Shown here piece after piece: positions 58,813 through 64,000 of a stretch of DNA of 64,000 nucleotides. Position 1 is the first letter of the stretch. Each line of letters begins with the position of its first letter. The notes under the pieces are model-generated. The model saw only the letters and a program-made list of their open reading frames with translations, was not told where the DNA came from and made no database searches. Source of the stretch: Aliivibrio fischeri (lineage in GTDB: Bacteria > Pseudomonadota > Gammaproteobacteria > Enterobacterales > Vibrionaceae); assembly GCA_038993745.2 (NCBI GenBank), contig CP160629.1, forward strand, positions 496,001 through 560,000. Reading direction: 5' to 3'. Both the position numbers and the translations under genes were made by a program.

Positions 58813-59472
58813 ATGAAAAAAATATGTGTGTTATTGGCTTTATTTTCTGCCAATGTTTTATCTGCCGAGAAAAATCATAACCAAGATTTTAATCAGTTAC
58901 TTGATTATTATTGTGGAACTGAGAGTGTTGAGTTTCAGGAACAAATAACCATTGGTGAAGGAAAGCAAATCTTGTTTCATCAAGGACCATTTATGCAAGT
59001 AAATACTGAATTACCGCCTGATGTTATTAAGCGAACATTCAGTAATGCAATGCAACAAGCAAATCTGAGTAATCAGTGCAGTGAGTACTTATTAAGCTAT
59101 GCTGAAGTCGTTGAGGATAATGTAGAACAAAAATTATTTGCTCGAGTACTATTTAATTTTGATCAATACTCTTTAACGGAACGTTCAAAGTATATTCTTC
59201 AAAGCGTAACGGAAAAACTAGAGACACAAAAAGATACGGTGTTACTTAATGGTCACACTGATAATAAAGGCAGAGAGAACTACAATATTAATTTAGGGTT
59301 AGCTCGTTCAAATAGCGTAAAAGCATTTTTATTGGCTCAAGGTGCTAGCAAAGAGCAGTTAGAATCTTATTCATTTGGAGAGCAACAGCCGATTGATGAC
59401 AATACTACATTGGAAGGTCAGCACCATAATCGTCGAGTTGATATTGAGAAAAAAGTAGATGAAACTCATTGA
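58813..59472 (+). CDS. OmpA-domain protein of the tad locus
   Basis: 219-aa exported protein: signal peptide MKKICVLLALFSANVLSA, an uncharacterised middle (about 19-110, with three cysteines) and a C-terminal OmpA-like peptidoglycan-binding domain (about 113-215; ARVLFNFDQYSLTERSKYILQSV, NGHTDNKGRENYNINLGLARSNSVKAFL, NRRVDIEKK). It would tie the secretin or pilus base to the cell wall. It follows tadG by 15 bases and is the last gene of the rightward block; a weak hairpin AGGCGGT/ACCGCCT (59484-59519) follows. Confidence 0.88.
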   Translation: MKKICVLLALFSANVLSAEKNHNQDFNQLLDYYCGTESVEFQEQITIGEGKQILFHQGPFMQVNTELPPDVIKRTFSNAMQQANLSNQCSEYLLSYAEVVEDNVEQKLFARVLFNFDQYSLTERSKYILQSVTEKLETQKDTVLLNGHTDNKGRENYNINLGLARSNSVKAFLLAQGASKEQLESYSFGEQQPIDDNTTLEGQHHNRRVDIEKKVDETH

Positions 59473-59483
59473 TAGTTAAAGAT

Positions 59484-59525
59484 AGGCGGTGTTACTAACG
59501 AAACGTTGGAATACCGCCTTTGTTT
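59484..59525. terminator. Weak bidirectional terminator between tad block and kinase genes
   Basis: AGGCGGT (59484-59490) pairs with ACCGCCT (59513-59519); loop of 22 bases and only a short T run, between two convergent transcription units. Confidence 0.5.
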
Positions 59526-59526
59526 G

Positions 59527-60488
59527 CTAAATAGGTAGCTTTATTTTTAGTAGTGCACCTAAACGTTTATTTTCTGGAGTGTCAAACCAAATACTTCCAT
59601 TATATTTCTCAATAATATCAGCGCATAAAGCAAGTCCTAATCCGGTTCCTGCATTCAGTTTATCAGCTCTAACGCCTCGTAAAAATAACGATTCTTTTTG
59701 TTCTTCAGGAATTGATGGGCCATCATTTTCAATGCTTAATATATAATCGTTACTATATTGTTTAATGGTAATAACGATCTTTGTCGATGCGAATCGAAAA
59801 CTATTCTCTAGTGTGTTACCTAGTATTTCCATCAAATCATTTTTTTCTATTGGTAGCTTTTGCTCTTCATTAATAAAACAACAAACCTCAATTGCTTTTC
59901 ATGGTAGATCTTACTAAACATGGAGAGTAACCCTTGTAATGGTTCACTTACCACAGTTGTTGTTGGTTTTAATTCTTTAATATTTAATGTGGCTCTTTGT
60001 AACTGACTTTGGATAACATCATCCATTAAAGTTAATTGTTGAGAGAGCTTTTCTGTTGATTCGGCTTGCAGATCCTGTAGCAATAGTTTTGATGCGATAA
60101 CGTGATTTTTTAAACTATGAGCTAAATCATCGAGTGTTTTTTTGTATTGTTCTTCTTTTTCTTTTGCTTGAAAGAGGGCACGGTTAGTTGAGTGGTAAAT
60201 TGATGTTAATTCTGATTCAGTGTCACTTGGTTGAGTAAAGAAACCTTCTTTCATGCTTTGAATGCGTTTTAACTCTCGTTTTCTCTTCTTTATCGGTTTA
60301 ATTGCCCATTGGTAACTAAAGTAAATAAAGACGATGAAACTTAGCAATGTTCCCACCGTAATTAATATTATTGGTTGTTCCATTTGCTTATATATTAGAA
60401 GCAAGATTGGAATACTAAAGAGTAGAGTTCCTAGGATTAAAGAAAAAAAGATCCGATAAAATCCATAATTATTATTTAGATTTGTCAT
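59527..60488 (-). pseudogene. Second sensor histidine kinase, frameshifted
   Basis: A PhoQ/QseC-like kinase paralogous to its neighbour. The first part (60488-59847) has two membrane segments (about 9-29 and 39-58) with almost no periplasmic domain, then a HAMP-like linker and the phospho-acceptor helix DDLAHSLKNHVIASKLLL. The second part (in frame to 59527) has the N box GNTLENSFRFA and G box GTGLGLALC. A one-base loss near 59878-59886 separates them; TTT-GTT-TGT-TTT in place of TTT-GTT-GTT-TT gives RFVCFINEEQKLPIEKNDLMEIL, aligning without gaps to the intact paralogue. Repaired length is about 320 aa. Confidence 0.85.
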
Positions 60489-60494
60489 TATTAC

Positions 60495-61838
60495 TTATAT
60501 TTGATGTGGTAAAAATATTTCTAATCTTGAGCCAGTATCTTGTGTATGGAACCAGATTTGTCCGTTATAACTGGATATGATCTCTTCACATACCGCAAGT
60601 CCAATCCCCGTGCCAGGGTTCTTTTCATCTGCGCGAATTCCTCGTTGAAATACCGATTCAATTTTATCTTGAGGTAAAGGCTCGCCATCATTTTCAATAT
60701 GAATATTGAAGCCTTCACTACGCTCTACAATAGATAAAATAATATAGGTATCAGCAAAGCGATAACTGTTCTCTAAGATATTTCCGAGAACTTCCATTAA
60801 GTCATTGTAATTAATGGGTAAGGTTTGCGCGTCATTATAGTTAGAAATGAATTCGATATGACGCTCTTTATGAACCTTAGTAAACATTTTAGTGAGTTTA
60901 TCTACAATAGGAGAGAGTAAAGTATGATGCTTACTTATGCCCCTAGAGCCCATCAACGCACGTTTCAATTGGTGTTGTATCACAGAGTCCATATCATTGA
61001 GTTGTTCCATGATATCTGCAATAGGCGGTTCTTTTTGATATAACAATGCATCACAAGTCGCTATTCGAGTCTTAAGACTATGTGCTAAATCATCCATTGC
61101 TTTTTTGTATTTACTTGATTGTTCATCTTGTTGTTCAAGTAATCGGTTAATCGTTTTGGCAATAGGCTCTAGCTCTTCAGGATAGCTATAAATAAGTTTC
61201 TCTTGCTCACTATCCTTTATATTTTTTAATTCAATATGAAGCTTATTTAAAGGGAAGAATGAGCGGTTGTATCCCCATAATACCCCAAAAATGGCAATTA
61301 AAATAAGAGTTGTATAAGCAATAGCTAATTGGAGCTTTAGTGTATGTAGGCGAGATATCTTATCTTCCATACGACTGAGTAATATTACTCGCCTAGGCGG
61401 AAGGCCATTATTACTTTCAATACTCATTGAATGAGAGATAAAGGCTGCACCACTTGGTTTTTCAATGAGAATAGGCTTATTTTCATCTTTAGGTAAATCA
61501 GTACAGATGTTCTCTACATGGGAAGGTGGACCTTTTTGCATGCTATCCCATAACAAATTGTCATTATTGTCACAGATAACAATTGTTATATCATCAGACG
61601 ATGAACTGTAATACTGAGATTTATTCCCTTCTTGTAATGGCATAATATAATTTGATGATACCATTTCATTGAAAATAGATGGGAATTGATAAGTGATATC
61701 AAGGGTGTATTCAGTGATTAAGTCAGAGCGTGCTGTCTGATAGCGAAGGTACCCGTTTAGTATTAAAAAACCAATAACGACAGCTAAAAAACTGAATAAT
61801 ATGCGTCGTCGAAATTGGTTTTGAACTAAACGTTTCAT
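60495..61838 (-). CDS. Sensor histidine kinase of an OmpR-type system
   Basis: 447-aa inner-membrane kinase. Membrane segments at about 10-29 and 172-192 enclose a periplasmic sensor domain of about 140 residues (with two cysteines, VICDNN and ENICTDLP). A HAMP-like region is followed by the acceptor helix DDLAHSLKTRIATCDALL (His near 254), the N box GNILENSYRFA (near 350), and the G box NPGTGIGLAVCEEII (near 415). The HSLK motif is shared with PhoQ-type kinases. It starts two bases after the stop of the regulator gene and is followed six bases later by a second, shorter kinase. Confidence 0.93.
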   Translation of the reverse strand: MKRLVQNQFRRRILFSFLAVVIGFLILNGYLRYQTARSDLITEYTLDITYQFPSIFNEMVSSNYIMPLQEGNKSQYYSSSSDDITIVICDNNDNLLWDSMQKGPPSHVENICTDLPKDENKPILIEKPSGAAFISHSMSIESNNGLPPRRVILLSRMEDKISRLHTLKLQLAIAYTTLILIAIFGVLWGYNRSFFPLNKLHIELKNIKDSEQEKLIYSYPEELEPIAKTINRLLEQQDEQSSKYKKAMDDLAHSLKTRIATCDALLYQKEPPIADIMEQLNDMDSVIQHQLKRALMGSRGISKHHTLLSPIVDKLTKMFTKVHKERHIEFISNYNDAQTLPINYNDLMEVLGNILENSYRFADTYIILSIVERSEGFNIHIENDGEPLPQDKIESVFQRGIRADEKNPGTGIGLAVCEEIISSYNGQIWFHTQDTGSRLEIFLPHQI

Positions 61839-61840
61839 GA

Positions 61841-62521
61841 TTACTTCGCCTTTATTTGAAACTGATAGCCCTGACCTCGTACCGTTGTAATCAGTTCATT
61901 ATGACCAACGGCTGCAAATTTTTTTCTTAAACGTGAAATGATAACTTCAATATTATTGAGTTGAACTTCAGAATCTTCTTGATATAAAGCATCAACAAAT
62001 TGTTGCTTTGATATGATTTTTAAGCTGTTTTTTATTAAATATGCTGCGATATCATATTCAAATGAAGTTAATTGTAGAAATTGACCGTCTACATGGATGG
62101 TTTTTGCTTTTATATCTAATTCAATATTTTCAGCGGTTACTTTTGATTGTGTAAATCCGGCCGCTCGTCTTGCTAGAGCATAAAGCCTTGCTATTAATTC
62201 TTCAGATTGGAAAGGTTTTACTAGGTAATCGTCAGCTCCAGCCTCAAGTCCTTCAACTTTATCTTGCCAGTTTCCACGAGCGGTAAGTATGAGAATAGGG
62301 CTATGAATTTCTTTGCGTCGAATTTGCTTGATGAGGGTGATGCCGTCGAAATCAGGTAGACCTAAATCAACAATCATGACATCAATGTGTTCTTTTTTTT
62401 GTACGGTTTGTAAAAATGCAGAGGCTGTTTTATCAGAATAAACAACGTGTCCCTGATCTTTTAATTGACTAGACAGGTGGTGGTTTAAGATTTCATTATC
62501 TTCAACAAGAGCTATTTGCAT
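61841..62521 (-). CDS. OmpR/PhoB-family response regulator
   Basis: 226-aa transcription regulator. The receiver domain (about 1-115) has acidic Glu7/Asp8, the phospho-acceptor Asp52 in IVDLGLPDFDG, Thr80 and Lys102 (LVKPF). The C-terminal winged-helix domain (about 128-222) contains LTSFEYDIAAYLI, VEVIISRLRKKF-like recognition region NNIEVIISRLRKKF and the wing TTVRGQGYQF. It is first in a three-gene minus-strand operon with two kinases. No target is shown; proximity to the tad locus makes pilus control one possibility. Confidence 0.94.
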   Translation of the reverse strand: MQIALVEDNEILNHHLSSQLKDQGHVVYSDKTASAFLQTVQKKEHIDVMIVDLGLPDFDGITLIKQIRRKEIHSPILILTARGNWQDKVEGLEAGADDYLVKPFQSEELIARLYALARRAAGFTQSKVTAENIELDIKAKTIHVDGQFLQLTSFEYDIAAYLIKNSLKIISKQQFVDALYQEDSEVQLNNIEVIISRLRKKFAAVGHNELITTVRGQGYQFQIKAK

Positions 62522-62582
62522 AATATACCGACTGATTCCTTAGGTTTATATCGTCATTAATAACACTTATCATTTTGTTTTT

Positions 62583-62619
62583 AAATAATAAAGCCCATGA
62601 ATTGATGGGCTTTATTAAA
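62583..62619. terminator. Terminator between PilZ gene and response regulator
   Basis: AATAAAGCCCAT (62587-62598) pairs with ATGGGCTTTATT (62604-62615), loop GAATTG or less, A/T-rich on both flanks. Confidence 0.8.
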
Positions 62620-62634
62620 TTTAATTCACCTCAG

Positions 62635-64000
62635 TTACCCTAACTCAAGTCGAATTAAGACTTCATCCGTTATGTCAGCGATTTCACCACAACCTACAAT
62701 ACTTGATAATTCATCTTCTAATGCTCTTGCATAATGGATTGCGTATTGAGCTAGTTGACTTAATTCCACCTCAGAGGTGGTAGAAAGTGCATTTTTTACT
62801 GCTGTTGTGGTTACGCGTATTGCTAAGAATTCACCATGCTCTTTGGCTTTTTTAATGAAGGTTAAACGATCATTGTATGATGAAAACTCTTGTAGCATAC
62901 GCGTGAATACTGATTTTATTTTTCCATCTTTAATAACAACCGCAATATAGATTTCATGGTGGTGAGATCGTTGATTAGCCGGTGTTTTCAATGGGTTTAC
63001 TAATAATTGTTGTACTCTCGATTTAAAAATAGGCTCTAAATTTAAATGTTGTTCATTACCTAATTGTAGCCAGATTTTATTTAATCGATTTAAAGGGAAG
63101 TTAACCCCAATACAACGCGTTTTAATTTTATGGTTATCCTTTTCAATAAAGAAAGGCGTTGTTGTTAGTTTATTCAGTAATAATTGATGCATTATTTTCA
63201 GCATATCAATCGATGGAAGCTGTTCATAATCAACAGGAAGTCTTTCTATGTTGTGCTGTATTAATCGACTTAAGAAAGCCTTGCTTTTTTGAGTTTGTAA
63301 ACTGTCTTCAATTTGTAGCTGAAGATTCAATCCATTTGAATTTACTTTTAGGACTCGATAAGTAATACGGCTTAATGGTGTGTTTTTATCAAGGCTTTGC
63401 AGTTCATTAAACGTTATTTTTACATCAGATTTTTTGGTTAGCAAAGCGGGTTTATCGAGTAATATCGATAAGCCATTGGTTGAAATATCTTGAGTTCTTC
63501 CTTTGATTTCACCAATTGTAGGGTGAGTCAGAGTAATTAAGGTTTCGTAATTAAATCTTGGTTCAGTTCTACGAGGCGTTGAATCGTAATATAACGCAGG
63601 ATCTTGAGCCATTGGCGTCAAAGAATGGCGGTATGGATTTAATACCTTTGCTTCAAGGTTTGGTTTTTCTGTTAATAAGTAATCTTTCTGAGTATCAGGT
63701 AAACTGAGTTCAGTTAAGATCCCCATGTGCGTTAAAGTAGCCAGTACTTTTTCCATTTCAGGAGCGACGGTTAATAAGCGTTCTTTGTCTCCTTTTTCTA
63801 ATTCGAAAAGAGAAAGACGAATGACTTTCCAACTCTTTCTTTTAGCTCCCACATGCCAAAAGAGTTGGCGTTCTTGTTGCGTGGCTTCTGATGACATCAT
63901 GGAGTAGAAGAGTTCTTTATCTTCATGATCGTGTTTAAAACTGTAAAAATGAGTACGACTGGCTCTTAACCCTGGCTTGGTTAAAAACTGCATACGTTCT
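62635..64000 (-). CDS. PilZ-domain protein (5' end beyond window)
   Basis: At least 452 aa; the first in-frame ATG in the window is at 63993, but the frame stays open to the window edge (GAA-CGT before it), so the gene probably starts outside. A PilZ domain lies in the middle (about 145-230 from that ATG; EPRFNYETLITLTHPTIGEIKGRTQDISTNGLSILLDKPAL): the RxxxR motif is only partly kept, but the D-x-S-x-x-G motif is present as DISTNGLSI. Flanking regions of about 140 and 220 residues are not recognised. It probably responds to c-di-GMP, but the weak RxxxR motif leaves that open. Confidence 0.82.
   Translation of the reverse strand, partial: ERMQFLTKPGLRASRTHFYSFKHDHEDKELFYSMMSSEATQQERQLFWHVGAKRKSWKVIRLSLFELEKGDKERLLTVAPEMEKVLATLTHMGILTELSLPDTQKDYLLTEKPNLEAKVLNPYRHSLTPMAQDPALYYDSTPRRTEPRFNYETLITLTHPTIGEIKGRTQDISTNGLSILLDKPALLTKKSDVKITFNELQSLDKNTPLSRITYRVLKVNSNGLNLQLQIEDSLQTQKSKAFLSRLIQHNIERLPVDYEQLPSIDMLKIMHQLLLNKLTTTPFFIEKDNHKIKTRCIGVNFPLNRLNKIWLQLGNEQHLNLEPIFKSRVQQLLVNPLKTPANQRSHHHEIYIAVVIKDGKIKSVFTRMLQEFSSYNDRLTFIKKAKEHGEFLAIRVTTTAVKNALSTTSEVELSQLAQYAIHYARALEDELSSIVGCGEIADITDEVLIRLELG

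Overview
The window looks like a chromosomal segment of a low-GC marine gammaproteobacterium of the Vibrionaceae, most likely Aliivibrio (A. fischeri or a close relative). This rests on the A+T-rich coding sequence, on gene orders shared with Vibrio and Escherichia (folP-glmM-secG-tRNA-Leu-tRNA-fMet-rimP-nusA-infB-rbfA-truB-rpsO-pnp-nlpI; holD-rimI-prfC; nupC followed by deoCABD; ytjB/serB) and on protein sequences that read like Vibrio orthologues. The species is inferred, not proven.

Layout. (1) 1-13.3 kb: conserved core on the + strand: folate and peptidoglycan precursor enzymes, secG, two tRNAs, the rimP-nusA-infB-rbfA-truB translation/transcription operon, rpsO, pnp and nlpI, with several structured RNA leaders and terminators. 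(2) 13.3-20.3 kb: ubiU/ubiV (minus strand), a PAS-GGDEF-EAL protein, ubiT, yhbS, a small secreted protein, holD and rimI. (3) 20.4-37.0 kb: a roughly 16.6-kb genomic island inserted in the 5' end of prfC, bounded by a perfect 20-bp direct repeat. It has an SXT-type tyrosine integrase, two small AlpA-like regulators, a YfjJ/inovirus-Gp2-like protein, a type I restriction-modification system (hsdR frameshifted), and a LysM/peptidoglycan-binding/M23 peptidase gene (frameshifted) followed by secreted candidate immunity proteins and an orphan M23-tail fragment. No conjugation genes are visible. The right end supplies a new 5' end that restores prfC. (4) 37-47.8 kb: prfC, a DUF5363 microprotein, a TatD-family gene, nupC, a XapX microprotein, deoC-deoA-deoB-deoD, ytjB and serB, together a nucleoside uptake and catabolism block. 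(5) 48-59.5 kb: a complete-looking tad (Flp pilus) locus from flp to tadG plus an OmpA-domain gene; its prepilin peptidase gene is frameshifted. (6) 59.5-64 kb: a minus-strand two-component system with one OmpR-type regulator and two related histidine kinases (the second frameshifted), then a PilZ-domain gene running off the window.

How it works together. The first block serves ribosome biogenesis, RNA turnover and envelope precursors. The nupC/deo block imports and degrades deoxynucleosides and carries a tandem CRP-site promoter like E. coli deoP2. The tad block builds an adhesive pilus; the neighbouring two-component and PilZ genes could control it (inference from position only). The island combines an integration module, DNA-modification defence and what looks like an antibacterial effector/immunity array.

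The most striking general observation is that six apparent frameshifts (two in hsdR, one each in the M23 gene, the second immunity gene, the prepilin peptidase gene and the second kinase gene) can all be repaired by restoring one base in a short homopolymer. That points either to assembly error or to slippage-based inactivation or phase variation, and it should be settled before any of these genes is called dead.
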